Below, piece after piece: positions 38,519 through 52,272 of a stretch of DNA of 64,000 nt. Source of the stretch: Sympetrum striolatum (taxonomy: Eukaryota > Arthropoda > Insecta > Odonata > Libellulidae); contig OX388346.1 in NCBI GenBank assembly GCA_947579665.1, positions 91,948,615 to 92,012,614 of the forward strand, read 5' to 3'. Position numbers and translations under genes: made by a program. Each line of letters opens with the position of its first letter. The first letter of the stretch is position 1. The notes under the pieces are model-generated. The model did no database searches, was not told the origin of the DNA, and saw only the letters and a list, made by a program, of their open reading frames with translations.

Positions 38519-39433
38519 CCGTATATGCCGGCGTATAAGTCGACCTGATGTATAAGTCGACCCCTAAAATTTTGAGGTGAATTTCAGGTTTTAGCCTATG
38601 TTCAGAGTATGAGTCGACCCAAGAAATAAGGCAACGCCACTTCCCCAGCTCTATTTTATGGGAAGAAAAACTACGGTATCCATAAATATACATAGCTTAA
38701 GGAATATTTACCGCATAAGATTAAGACACTAGAATTGTTTCTTTCAGCTGACATGTCAACTTCTCACCTCTGCTTAACTATTACACAAGTTTCTTTCATT
38801 AGTATCACTCGGGCTACACAAATAAAAATGTGTTACAAAACAGAAACACAATGGTATTAAAAACTTATTATAGAAATATTGGTAATATAGCGTGGTAATA
38901 TCAAATCATGTCCCTGCTAAAACAACTTTCATTAACTCCTAACGCTAAGTCAAATCATTACGACTATATAAACAAAAACATACTATGATGTGCTTATTGA
39001 TCTTCATTTGTAAAAAGAAAACATCGAAATATATATAAACTTTTTGTAATACAACAATACATGTGAAGAAATGAATGTCATTTGCAAAGAATAAATATTT
39101 GTCAAATTTTTTTAAAGATATGAAAATGGTTTATTAATTTATTTTGAAAACATGTCATAACATAAAGTACTTTTGGCCACAATTGTATTTTGTGATGAAA
39201 TTTGTTTTATATGATATCTACGTTGATTAGACTTGCGAAAAATTAGTTTCAGTAAGAAATAATTGTGTTCAGTTGCGAGAGATTGTGTACAACAAGTGTT
39301 TAAGGAGGCAGTATCACTTATTTACCCCTCTTTGGTAAAGGGTTAAATTTCATGTTCAGCATATAAGTCGACCCCTGGTTTTTGAGAGATGTTTTTAGGC
39401 TTCAAAGGTCGACTTATACGTCGGCATATACTA
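38519..39433. mobile_element. pogo/Tigger-like MITE, complete copy
   Basis: About 915 bp. The left end contains GTATATGCCGGCGTATAAGT leading to CGACC, and the right end reads GTATATGCCGACGTATAAGT and CGACC on the other strand. A second, subterminal ATAAGTCGACCCC sits inside each end. TA lies at each boundary. The interior is AT-rich and noncoding. The ATAAGTCGACC type of terminus and the TA target fit the Tc1/mariner-pogo group; the exact outer base is uncertain. Confidence 0.75.
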
Positions 39434-40465
39434 CACATACCGGCTGTTTGATCACATTTTGGAATGATATCTAATTTTCTTTGTCAGGTTGATTTTTATC
39501 ATATATTATTTCAGGATTTGATGATGTACCAAATTAAAGATTTATTATCCTTTAGAAAATTTCTGAGATCTGGTTAACATTTAAGTTCAGCTTATATTGC
39601 AACAACATGGTGCCAATTCTGATAACTCCTGCTATTATGTTTTCATGACATGCTCAATAGTTGAGATGCTCCTAATTGTCCAAGTTGTGGATTCTCTATG
39701 GCCTGGATAAGCTTGAGTACTTGTCTACCTGTGAATATGGTCTTGTTTTGTTTAATGATCACGGATATTTGCAATATAGGTACATTTGTGGTTTCTCTTT
39801 AAACATAGGGCATTCATTTACTCAGTTTTGCAGCACTTAAGATCTTTTAATCTAAATTCTTTATATAATATTGTTAGATGACTTGATTAAAACAAATTGA
39901 TTATAATATATATACAAATAATATATATTACCCCTTTAGTGTTTTTGCAATTGAATTTACATATCAGTTACATTAATAAAATATATTTGCTGTAGATAAG
40001 GTAGGTATTTCATTACCCTAAAAACAAACCAGCCTTGGACTTCGTGATTTCATTATCCCTATACATATTTAAATAATGTTAATTTCATGTGGATAACCTT
40101 CTCTGATTAAACATGTCTTTTATCCGTCTCTGCTTCATTTTGTAAGGTCTTCCTTAGAAGCCATTTAAATATTAATTTTAATTTATATTTGTATAGTTAA
40201 TTTTAGAATAATTATTGGAAGCAATTGAATATAAGTTATGATTCAATAATAATAAGTTATATTTCAAGATAGGAGTCTTTGAAAAGACAGAAAACACCAT
40301 ATTGCTTAAATCATTGTACTGTACTCAACCATTACCTTTTAATAATTCTCCTCACAAACCATTTTCTTAGGTTTACAATAATAGTTTTAGTATATTTATA
40401 TTCAGCCTGGTCTAATTCTGTTTAAGAGAATGAATCTTAAATTATTGATGAACAATTTGTTGTAG

Positions 40466-40671
40466 AAAAAGGATCATTGCTGTCAAGACTGTTCCGAAGA
40501 GGAGGCAGTTTAAAAAAGAACCGCAATCAGAATTCAGGAAATGGACTACTGCCAACATTTTCTGCACAATTTCCTCCATTGGAATGGTTTAATCCATCCA
40601 TATCACATCTGCATTCAGTTGCTACACAGACACGCGGCCCTGATCCTGCGAGTGCAACTTCATCTCCAGTT
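40466..40671 (+). CDS. ko: STOX/knockout exon 4: conserved SAQFPPLEW motif
   Basis: Acceptor ...tttgttgtag ending at 40465; donor CAGTT|GTGAGT at 40671/40672. A from exon 3 plus AA gives Lys; 68 codons follow and the exon ends on a codon boundary. It contains GSLLSRLFRRGGSLKKN, then FSAQFPPLEWFNP. Vertebrate STOX1 has a FSLLWRSISRKEK-type basic segment followed by FSAQFPPEEWP, so the order and motif match. This short block outside the winged helix is a family hallmark and rules out a generic winged-helix gene. Reading continues about 110 bases past the donor before a stop; I prefer the donor because the next exon is in phase with it. Confidence 0.9.
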
Positions 40672-41084
40672 GTGAGTAGACCAGATAGCAATAATCTACT
40701 AAACAACATGCTTGTGATAAGCAAAAGTAAACGTTTGTCTCTTACAACAGACTTCAATTACATAGTTATTAGATATGAGATTTAGCTTATTTTCTATAAT
40801 ACACTATTTTGTATCATTGATAATATCTAGTCCAAAGTAATTTTTTTTTTTCAGTTTTATTACTCATGTTTTATTGATCTCCAAGCATTGCATATGAATT
40901 TAATTGATATTTTGATAATATAATCAATATACAATATGATTTAGTTAATTATAATCAGTTAATTTGAATTACAGTCAGCTTAATCTTAAAAAATTTTAAT
41001 TCATTCTTGAGTTGCAGTTACTTACTCTTTCGAAATTCTTTTTACTGGAAATTTTAAATTTTAATTTTAAAATGCTATCCACTG

Positions 41085-41305
41085 GCCTTGATGGCCAGCT
41101 GGATAGCAGTCTAGCTACTCTATCGCTCCTACCCCAAGGTCCTGGGTTTGAATCTCGGCTGATAGGATTTTTCGATTCCGGGAATTGTTGTGTGTGTTCG
41201 TTGTTGCTTTTGTCTTGGTGAAGCACCTCCTGATAAGTTCATCAGAGCTTAGGAGGGCTTCATGGTTAAAGGATAACAACAGTTAAATTTTGAAAAAAAA
41301 TATAT
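41085..41305 (+). mobile_element. tRNA-derived SINE
   Basis: tRNA-like head with AGCTGGATAGCAGTCTAGCT in the A-box region and GGTCCTGGGTTTGAATCTCG as a B box/T-arm, followed by an unrelated body (GAAGCACCTCCTGATAAGTT) and an A-rich end near 41290-41305. Head-body-A tail is the organisation of a Pol III SINE. No family name can be given. Confidence 0.75.
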
Positions 41306-41320
41306 GATTTACAATATAGG

Positions 41321-42570
<1,250 letters not shown>

Positions 42571-43674
42571 ATATATACGAGTGCAATGTAGCTTGCATAC
42601 TGCAAGCAGATCGGCAATATTATTTTATTTCGGCATCATATCGAGACGGTCCTCAAAAGAAAAAAAAAAGGATTGAAATATTCTGAAGATTCGCTTCAAT
42701 TTCATCGTCTGGCATTGAACCCGGGTCTTACTGGTGAACTTACTAAGCGGCACAATAGAAGATCACTATATCTAACTATGTGTGAAAATTCAAGCAGAAA
42801 TATTTGCTACAACTTCTTCAAACGACGTTCTGCTTCTCACGAATGTAAATGGCTCTCTGGATTCGAACCAAGGACGATCGTGGGAATCTAGAACATGTTC
42901 CTGAAATGTATCTATAATATCTATCTGTATGCTGTATTTCAAGTTTCTATATAATTGGGAAATGGTTCCAAAAAATTCTTAAAAATCGGAACATTTACTG
43001 ATTGTAGAGACGCCTGGTGGTGAAACCAGGAAACATTGGTAGCTGTGAATTCAAAGTTTGATTAGTAATGACTTGATCTTATCTTATGCAAAGTTTCAAG
43101 TAGATATAATATCGGGAAGCACCTAAAATGTGTTTCCGTAATCTCCATAAGAAATGCATTGAGGAATGAAAATGGCCCTCTGGGATCGAACCAAGGACCA
43201 TAAGGAAATATGTAAAATTTTTTTATGAAATATAATTATGATATCTAACGCCATGCCGAATTTCAAGTTTCTATGCCATCGGAAAAGGGTTCAAAAAAAT
43301 CTTAAAAATCGCCGCAATGCATTTTAAACGGCCGATTTTTGCCCCGACCTAGCATCGAACCAAGGATAATATTCGTAGATGTCTTTATGGTTTCCTTTTG
43401 ATATGCACGGCATCTAGCGATACCTCGAGCTTCAACTCTCTCCTTTTCCGGGAAGTGCCTCAAATAAATTTTCGAAAATCCCCGCCATGTATCCTTATGG
43501 AGAAAATAGCGACTTTGGGGCCTTCTGGAATCAAATCCATGACACCGAGGTTCAAAGTTGGCTTTTTCCTGAAGGTTACACGTCATGGCCAATACGTCGT
43601 AAAAATTTCAAGGCAGTGGCACTTGTGGAACATGGTTAGAATTTTGATACCCTATATATAACTTATGTATCTAT
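42571..43674 (+). repeat. Family B modular repeat, copy B-d (6 modules, decayed cores)
   Basis: Starts TATACGAGTGCAATGTAGCT. Six core positions near 42715, 42863, 43021, 43186, 43355 and 43531, but three are mutated (ATTGAAC, GGTGAAACC and TCAAATCC in place of TCGAA). The right end lacks the CCGGAGAAGC motif and runs into TATCTATTATATA and copy B-e. Confidence 0.85.
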
Positions 43675-44815
43675 TATATACGAGTAAAATGTAGCTTGCA
43701 TACTGCAAGCAGATCGACAACACTAATTTTATATCGGCATCATATCGGGTCGGTCCTTAATAGAAAAAAAAGGATTGAAATATTTCTTCAAATTCGCTGA
43801 AATTTCATCGTCTGGCAATGAACCCGGGTCTCTCTGGTGAACTTACTATGCAGCACAATAGAAGATCACCGATTCTAACTATGTGTGAAAATTCAAGCAG
43901 AAATATTTGGCTACAACTGCCTCAAAAGACGTTTTAATTTTCATGAATGTAAATGGCTCTCTGGATTCGAACCAAGGACGATCTTGGAAATCTAAAACAT
44001 GTTTCTAAAAGTTATTTATGATCTCTATCTATATGCCAAATTTCAAGTTTCTATATTGTTGGGAAAGGTTTGAAAATAATTCCTAAAAATCGGATCAATT
44101 TCTGAATGCAGAGACACCTGGTGTCGAAGCCAGTAAATACTGTAAGCTGTGAATGCAAAGTTTGATTTGTAAGGACTGGCTTTTCTATCATGCAAAGTTT
44201 GATGTCGATAGCATGCCGGGAAGTACCTTAATTTTGTTTCCGTTATCTCCGTAAGAAATGCATTGAGAAGTGCAAATGACCCTCTGGGATCGAACCAAGG
44301 ACCATCAGCGAACATCTAAAATTTGATAATGATATATATTCATGATATCTATCGACGTGCCGAGTTTCAAGTATCCATGTTATCGGGAAAGGATCCAAAA
44401 AAAATCTTAAAAATCGCCGCAATGCATTTTAAACGGCCGATTTTTGCACCGACCTAGCATCGAACCATGGACAAAATTCGAAGATGTCTTTTTGATTTTC
44501 GTTGGATATGCACGGCTTCTAGCGGTCCCTCGAATTTCAATTCTCTCCTTTTCCGGAAAGGGCCTCAAAAAAATTTTGGAAAATCCCCGCCATGTATTCT
44601 TATGGGGAAAATCGCGACTTTGGGGCCTTCTGGAATCGAACCCATGGCACCGAGGTTCAAAATCACATTTTTTCTGGCGGTTACACGTTATGGCCAATAC
44701 GTCGTAAAAATTTCAAGTCAATCACGCTTGTGGTTTAGGCTGTGAATTAGTATCCTATCTATCTATCTAGGTATATACATGAATGAATCCGGAGAAGCAT
44801 CTATATATAATAGAT
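43675..44815 (+). repeat. Family B modular repeat, copy B-e (6 modules)
   Basis: Left end CGAGTAAAATGTAGCTTGCA, right end GAATCCGGAGAAGCATCTAT. Cores at 43818, 43967, 44124, 44290, 44460 and 44636, spaced 149, 157, 166, 170 and 176. After the right end comes a short (CA)n run. Minus-strand frames of 90 and 96 codons inside this copy recur in other copies (see findings). Confidence 0.9.
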
Positions 44816-45088
44816 ACACACACACACAATATATTCTCTAAAAATCCACCTCTTAGCACTTATCCAAGTTTTCTGTGATAGGCACAAATATCTCAATTAT
44901 AATGGAATATCACATAGTTCAATTATATTGGGAATTTTTAAAATTTTTTCTCTATATCATAGGTTTTCTAGGTTATCTTTATGTGAATAAACATAACCTA
45001 GATGAGACAAACCTAGATTATGCATATTATTCTAGTTTTAAGTCATATAAAAATGTAACATTTTGTTATTTGCTTGTGGATTTTACAG

Positions 45089-46423
45089 CCAAGACCAAAA
45101 CTGGCAAGGTCTCAGGGAAGTTTGCCCTCTCTATCACAACGAAATTCAGAGACTGTTCAGCCCCAATCCTCTTCTGTGTTATCTCACTGTGCATCAACAT
45201 TGCCTCGTCCCAGACACCGCCATAGGTCAGGAGGATCCGTATCTTCACAGTCTACTGCAAAGAAAGACCACACTATTGAAAGAACTGCTCCCAATTCTTC
45301 ACCATCTGTCACCTCATCGTCACATCGCTCTCTTGTTTCGACAATCACACCTCCCTCTGTCAGTGCTCCCTCCACACTCTCTTCTAGGTCACCAAGGCAA
45401 TCGGGAAGTTGGCAGCCCAAAGGAACCTCTTTATCTTCAAAAGTCACCTCTCCAGCCTCTTCATTATCTGGAAGCAGTAATGCAGGAAGTGGTAAAACTG
45501 GAAGTGGGAATTCCGGAAACAGGGAGATCAAAGAAATGCAGGTGACTTCTAAAGTGACATCTCCCCCATCAGCAGGAAAAGGATCCATAGTCACATTACA
45601 AGTCTCCAGTCGATCATCCCCTGGGTCCAATTACTCCGTCTCTTTTAATGGTAGCAGCCCAAATTCTGCACAACCACTTCCCACCTTCAACAGCCATTTT
45701 GGCACATGTACTACTACAACAATGACAACATCAGCTTCAGTAACTTCTCCAAGGAACCAGCAGGTGAATGGCATGGATGGAGGATTAAAGAGTAGGACTG
45801 AAGTATCAGTGGAAGCCAGGCAACTGTCAAGTAATGGAAGTGAGGGAACTAATATCTCTAACTCACCTGTCAAATCTGTTGTTCGAGTAGAAGGGGAAGG
45901 ACGCCACCTGGTAGTGTTGAACAATGTAGGAGGTGTTGCAAAGAAAATTGACAATGTAGTTAATAATAAGAGCTTTCCACCTGCTGAACCAGCTGTAAAA
46001 ATTGAGCAGCTCAATGATAATCCAGGGAAATTTTCAAAAATTATCACTGCAAACGGACCAGACAAAAGGGTAGAAGTTAAAGATGTTAGTATAACTCAAC
46101 AGCCATTGATGGTTGAACACATAAATGGAAAAGAGCTTATCAATAAGGAGAAATCACCCAGTGAAGAAAGCATGGCTGAAGGTGGGTCATCAGACACATC
46201 TGTGGGAACAGGGCCATTTGAGACGAGCCTTACATTAATGGAGTTCAAATCCTTGGCTGCTCAAAGGATACTGAAGGGACTTAGTGCAAACAGCATTGAT
46301 ACACTTGTTGAGGTAAATATGGCAGCTGCAGCTCGTAAAATGGACGACAGTGATGTTATTCTTGGTCAGAATGTTGCAACTAATTATGATTTGACAGTGC
46401 ACACCGATTTTGGGATGGTTTAG
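45089..46423 (+). CDS. ko: STOX/knockout last coding exon
   Basis: Acceptor ...gattttacag ending at 45088, in phase 0 with exon 4; 444 codons, stop TAG at 46421-46423. The first two thirds is Ser/Thr/Pro/Gly-rich and probably disordered. The last 80 or so residues look ordered: FETSLTLMEFKSLAAQRILK, then SANSIDTLVEVNMAAAARK, ending in NYDLTVHTDFGMV. This helical tail is a candidate protein-interaction region by appearance only. The large terminal exon is typical for this family. The opposite strand carries shadow frames that I do not consider genes. No in-frame stop or frameshift is seen in the five joined exons, so the gene looks intact. Confidence 0.9.
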   Translation, partial: PRPKLARSQGSLPSLSQRNSETVQPQSSSVLSHCASTLPRPRHRHRSGGSVSSQSTAKKDHTIERTAPNSSPSVTSSSHRSLVSTITPPSVSAPSTLSSRSPRQSGSWQPKGTSLSSKVTSPASSLSGSSNAGSGKTGSGNSGNREIKEMQVTSKVTSPPSAGKGSIVTLQVSSRSSPGSNYSVSFNGSSPNSAQPLPTFNSHFGTCTTTTMTTSASVTSPRNQQVNGMDGGLKSRTEVSVEARQLSSNGSEGTNISNSPVKSVVRVEGEGRHLVVLNNVGGVAKKIDNVVNNKSFPPAEPAVKIEQLNDNPGKFSKIITANGPDKRVEVKDVSITQQPLMVEHINGKELINKEKSPSEESMAEGGSSDTSVGTGPFETSLTLMEFKSLAAQRILKGLSANSIDTLVEVNMAAAARKMDDSDVILGQNVATNYDLTVHTDFGMV

Positions 46424-49400
46424 GAAAAAATTATCTAGATTTATTAGTTTCATCCAAAGTCATTCCATGAGCTTAGTTTCACCCATAAATAATGATCTAT
46501 GCCAGCTGAAGCGATTGAGCTAATTATTGATTTTTTTGTATATTAAAACAATGTTAATACGTGTAAATTGTAAAATAATATAGTATTCCGAATTATTTGA
46601 AAAGGATTCCCCAAAACTAATACCTCAAATTTCTTTCAAGGTGTCTAAAGCAGAAATAAGAATTAACTATAGTACGATTAAAAATTCCCATTACTAGGTA
46701 AATGGTTTCAAAATGTTCGAACAGATATCACTTAGCTATTAATCTCTGTATTGGCCGGCATGGCTTGTGCAAGTTGTGTTTTTGGAAAGAAGGTGAAAAA
46801 ATTGCAGATATAGCCTCTAAGGTACCAAATAGCATCCATTTGTTACTGGTATTTCATGGTTTTCTAATTATTAGAACATTTTACTGTAACATACCTGTTC
46901 TTAAAGGTCATTGTTCTTTTATTTATTTCATTATGCTTGAACTTTTATGTTGGAAAAAGTCAGTTATGCATCAAATTTTTAAATTAGAGCTTATGGTGTA
47001 GAAAATGTGTATCTAACTCAGGGAATGCATGTTTTACTAATTGTGACTGAATTAACTATTATATGAAACTTAATTTTCATGAAAGTAGTAAATATAGTAG
47101 TTTCAACTACACAGTCCCATTACATTTCATTTAGCTCACTATTTATTTATCTGATGACATAGAAATACATACATAGAAAGTTAAAACTATTATTCTAACA
47201 TAGTAGTGTTCATTGCATTAATATTTGTGTATGCTAAAGCAGTCTGAAATAAGCCATAAATTATTGAATACATGGATCTTTCTCTTTTTATTTTAGTGCT
47301 AATACTAATATTATGAAATAGCAAAGTGTTTACTCAACTTTTCTCCCTTCTTTAGGGAATCCTTTTCTATCATATATCTTTTCTATATATTCTATCTTTT
47401 CTGATTGAGAAAAGTGTTAAACTGCCATCTAAATCAAGTTTATTTTCTATTTCATAAGTTTTTCATTTCACCTTGTATCTTTAAATGTTCTTTTTTATAA
47501 TAGAGACATAAAGAAGAACAGTGGTATATTAATGTTAATAATATTGCTTTTACAGGTAAATATTACTAAAACTTATATTCAAAGGTCTTTGGATATTTTT
47601 TAGTATCCTTGGTATATTTTCTGTTGTAATCATTAGAGTACTCTAAAAGTTTGCATCTAAAGGTAGCAATATGTTTCATCAGTTGAATTCTGCACTCTCT
47701 CCCTTAATTCTTTACTAAAATGTACTCTTTAGAAACATTTAACCTTATTCTTAAAATTGCATTGATTAATACTGTCTGTGTTTCTATTGTAGTACCTTTG
47801 CTGATAATCAACACTAATGTATTTAATCTGTACATTTTCCCCAAACAATTGAATTATTCAAATCATATCCTTTCTTATTGATTTCTTTTTCTGAAGTGAA
47901 TGTAATTGATCAGAAATTAAGTTAAGACCTCTTAACTTTTGACCTTTTTCATAGATTATTTTCAATTTTTTCCATTTTCATATAAAAAAACTTGTTTATT
48001 TTATGAAATGAGGAAATTACCTTCAACAATATTTGGAAAATCATACATTTGATTGATTTTCAGTTTTCAATATCTATTCTGCAGTTATATCTGTTCTTTA
48101 ACTTGAAAAAATATTTCCTGGCTGTAACAACAAGAATAAATAATAGAACACAACTCCTACAAGTTAATTTACTTTTTTCTTATTAAACCGGCAGGAAAGT
48201 TAATGTTTGCAGTATCCTTCTTGATTATTTAGAAAGGCTAGATGAGTGAAAAATATATTAAAAATTAAATTAATAATATCCATTTATATTTCTATAGAAC
48301 CACTGATTAAAATATATTGCCTTATTTACGAAGAATACAAGTCTCTTTCCTTGATTTACTTTCAAAAGTATATGTCACATTCAATATGAAGCAAATTAAA
48401 AATTATTCTCATCCGTAATTCAGATCCATATTCATTTAAACAATTTTCTGACTTTCACTTCCCGAACATCATCAATCATCATTATGATGTAATTTAAAAT
48501 GATTGTTACATACTTTGTTAAACATTTTTAACTTACACGATGGTTCATTTTTTTGTCTTTTTGTGGTAGAAGTTTCAAACATCTTTCAGCCAATTCTTGT
48601 TGCCTGTTTCACATCTCCACAGGAAAAATGAATTTTTCAGTGGTAATCACATCTGTTTTCCAGATTTCTCACATTATCTATTTGGTTAGATAATAGTGTA
48701 GACACATCATGTGTAACCTGTTTTTTTGTTTATGTCTTTTCTCAATATCTGTAGAGCAAGTTTGACCTAAATTTCAATCTCCCATTCGAATAATCATTTA
48801 CTTTTTCATGAGTTACCTTTGTAACATTCATTGTATTAACTACACTTCTTATAAACTATATAGTCCCTTTTTGCCAATTTTTCCTTGCATTGTGTGATTA
48901 AAACTGTCTATAAACAAAAATAAATTACAGCATTTCTGTAAGTCAAATTAAATGCTGTTTTGGCTCACCTAAGTGCTTAGTGAATCGACACAAGTGACTA
49001 AAGAACTAATGAACCTGCAGCTTAAATGCACTTTCGTTTTATTTTGCTGTTCGTACATAAAATCAATTGAAATGATCAATTGATCCCTTGAGAATGAAAA
49101 ATCATTAGAAATACTTTACAGACTAGATATTATGTTATGAAAATGGTGCTCCTTTTGATGAAAATTAGAATTAATTTTATGTAGTCAAACTTTCTTGGGT
49201 TCGACCAAGAGATGTCATCAGTTTGATTACTTAAATTGAAATGCTGACCAAATACATATTGTTCTAAAGATATATAATCTTATTCGGTGATTCTGCTGGT
49301 TTGTGAATCATCTAGCTTTGGAGTTTTACATTTCTATGAACAATTTAAACAACAGGCAAGTGATATTTGTTAGAACATTTTGAAATATTATGAAACATGT

Positions 49401-51229
49401 GCCATTATGCAGTTATTTCGGCTAGCGATATTTCCTGCTATGTATATTTTGCTTAACAGTTTGGTAATTTGAGGAAAGTTCATGTAGGATGATAATATAT
49501 TCTAAAATATAATACATATTTTGATTCTGTGATTATTAAAATTGTCATTACTATAAATAATCATGTCTTCAATTCTTGCTGGATCAGTAAACTGAGCTGA
49601 TAATATATACCAGAGGCAGGAACCAGTGGTCTTTACGTCACATTCAGCCATTTTGGGGATTTAATGTGGCCTGTTTATCACTTTCTGAAACAAAAGCAGG
49701 CATTTAAATAATTTTCTTTCCAAATATCATTTCTCATATAAAATGAAATTGAAAATATTGTTCTGAGTTTTACTTAGCAATTAAACTTTTTTTCCTCATG
49801 AAGTTCTTGGGTTGAAATTTGTGAACACAGGAAACATATTTCTAAAATGTAGCTCAATGGTTTCATATAAAATCTTATGATTCTCTAAGTGGCTGAACAG
49901 TGTGTGGTCATCTGATTAAAAATGGTCCCTACCCCTGGTGTAAACTGTGGAGCTGACATATTAGGGGTGCACTTTCTTAAATAGAATTGGATCTTGCCTT
50001 CCAATCCCCATTGATAATATGTCAGATTACATTTAACTCATGGGCATGAATGATGATTTTAAAGAACTAGCATGTGTAATATCCATTGTGATTGAATTAC
50101 AGGATGAAATCTCATGCCTGAGTTGTATTTTGATGCTGTGTTTATGTAAAATTATACCCTTATATTTTTTTGGACTCAGGAACTGCACAAAATAGCCTTT
50201 AAACAATTAAAAAGGAATGATGAAATATCGATAACCTAACCTCACTTAAGGAGGTTTATCAATGTGATTGTATTGTGTAACTATAATAATGCTGAAAGAT
50301 CTATTTACTGGACAGAATACCAAGGCATTCAAAAACATTGAACATTTAACAGATCCTGTCTTAAGGACTTCAAAATAAGAATACTGAATGCATTTGAAAG
50401 CAATTTGCTGATGTGATTTAAAAGATCATGCAGTTGAAATAAAATGTATACTTAATAACACCATTGAGCTTTCTCTGTTATAGTGCCAATTCCAGGTGGT
50501 TTCCTTTTCAAAAGGATGCAATACACAATTTAAGAATTAAGTGATATATTCTACCCAAAATATCTACAGTTTGTCCTTATGAAGTAACCAATGAGTTTTT
50601 GTGACTTTGCTTTTTGTAATGAATTGTGATTAATAATACTTTCTCCTATGACATCAATAACTATTTCTGGACTTACACTGAGCTTATCCTAACACTAAAA
50701 TGATGGTGAAATACAAAGATTGTCTTAATGTGTTAAGCTAAAACAAAAAGATAGTGGTGAGTTGGAATTCATTCCACAAACCATTCTTAACTTTTATCAT
50801 TTCTCTCAGATACACATTAAGAGTGATCTAAAAGTTTCTTTAATTTGATTTGTAACCACCTAAATTCTACTTGTTCTCTTTGTAGCTGTAAGAAAATGAT
50901 GCTAGAGTATGGTGGCAACATAAATGCTTATTAAGAAATCATTTAACTATGCTGTTTATCTAGATATCTATTACTGCCATGATTCTAAACCCTTTTTGTA
51001 AAATGAATTCAGATAGTGTTTTATGTTTGCAGTATAACTTTTTGTCTATTAGATATTCATAAATTTATTTTTGTACATAATGCATTTCTTTTGTATAATT
51101 TAAGTATGAATAAAAGCTATTTTGAACTAAATAATAAGATATTCACAAATCATTTCCATGCAGTCTATCTCCTACTATTTTCCTTTGGGTCAGTAATTAA
51201 ATATTTTTACCCAATCTTTTTACAAACTC
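46424..51229. other. 3' untranslated and downstream AT-rich sequence
   Basis: No gene or repeat family of this window is recognisable here. An ATTAAA poly(A)-signal variant lies at 46542-46547 and an AATAAA at 48135-48140; either could end the STOX transcript, and a long 3' UTR is possible. The small open frame at 46702-47001 shows no recognisable domain and is probably chance. Confidence 0.5.
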
Positions 51230-51880
51230 CCTATGATGTTTTGAGAAGGGCTGCAAGACTTGCAGGCAAATCATTCCTATCTGTAACAGCACGATTTAGA
51301 AAAGAGAATTTACTAATGTTTGTTCTCTGTTTTATTAATTTAACTTTGTCTATGATCTTTTCTGCCATGAAATTTTTCCATAGTGACTTAGTTTGATAAT
51401 TCCTCTAACGAAATAACTCCTGTGCATAATTAAAAAAACATAGCTAGCCTTTTCTTTAATCTCCGCTCCTCTAAACTTTCCCAACCTAATTCTCCTAGCA
51501 TCTGAGTAATGCTAATATTGCATATCTGCCTAAGACGAATCTTGCCATCTTTCTCTGTACCTTTTCTATTTTTTGCTTTAAACCTACCTCATGCGGGTAT
51601 CAGCGGGTCCCATCGGGATTCCCTGTATTCCAAGATTGGCCTAACAAATGATTTGTACGCAGCCTCCTTAAGATTCTTATGTGATTTATTAAGAGTATGC
51701 ACTAGGAAGTTTAATACTTTGTTGGCTTTCAAAATGATTAGCTCTATGTGTTCGTTCCATTTAAAGTCCCTGCTGAATATTATACCTCAGTATTTCTCCG
51801 TATGCTCACTAGGCAGAATTCCCCACCCCCCAGGTGATATGCGTGTTGATATCAACTTCTATTAAAACTGGTGATTTTAC
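51230..51880 (-). pseudogene. LINE reverse transcriptase, C-terminal fragment (decayed)
   Basis: On the minus strand, broken frames read RDFKWNEHIELIILKANKVL (about 51720-51780), YKSFVRPILEYRESRWDP (about 51600-51650), then a stop and in another frame KIEKVQRKMARFVLGRY, and near 51250-51330 FLNRAVTDRNDLPASL. This is the order expected after the RT palm in CR1/jockey-type LINEs. Several stops and frameshifts. No palm, endonuclease or ends found. Confidence 0.85.
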
Positions 51881-52009
51881 ATTTAATCTTATTAATTACT
51901 TTTTTCGAAGGTTTCACAGATTACACTCGTAAGACTTATTGTTCGATAATTCTTTATTAATTTTTTACTCCCCCCTTATATATGGGAACATTTTTTTTTG
52001 TTTGCGCGG

Positions 52010-52272
52010 CTTAAAATTTTTACTTTCCACCACAATCGTTTTTCGAGGTGAAATTTGTTTTATATGATATCTTCGTTAATTAGACTTGCCGAAAATTTGT
52101 TTCGGTAAGAAGTGATTGTGGTGATTTTGTGTACAACAAGTGTTAAGGAGGTAGTTTTAGTTATTTACCCCTCGGTAGTAAAGGGTTAAATTTTATGTTC
52201 GGCGTATAAGTCGACCCCTGGTTTTTGAGAGATTTGCTTCAAAGGTCGACTTATACGCCAGCATGTACAGTA
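52010..52272. mobile_element. pogo/Tigger-like MITE, 3' end only
   Basis: Matches the right third of the element at 38519-39433: shared TTTGTTTTATATGATATCT, TTAGACTTGC, GTGTACAACAAGTGTTAAG-type segments, then GGCGTATAAGTCGACCCC and the terminal GGTCGACTTATACGCCAG followed by CATGTACAG|TA. The left two thirds are missing. This end is better preserved than in the first copy and suggests the true terminus CTGTACATGC. Confidence 0.8.

Larger units (their letters stand above)
37471..40465 (+). other. STOX intron 3
   Basis: GT-AG intron of 2995 bp. It holds a weak tRNA-like stretch just after the donor (about 37505-37560), the 86-bp palindrome at 37952-38037 and a pogo-like MITE at 38519-39433. 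The remainder is AT-rich and unremarkable. Confidence 0.85.

Noticed and set aside
45063..45545. Other-frame and minus-strand frames (up to 160 codons) within the last STOX exon
   Set aside because: Shadows of the coding frame; that frame is longer, in phase with four upstream exons and contains the family features.
49190..49215. Isolated TTGGGTTCGACCAAGAG as a tRNA T-arm
   Set aside because: No flanking tRNA structure or repeat membership; chance.
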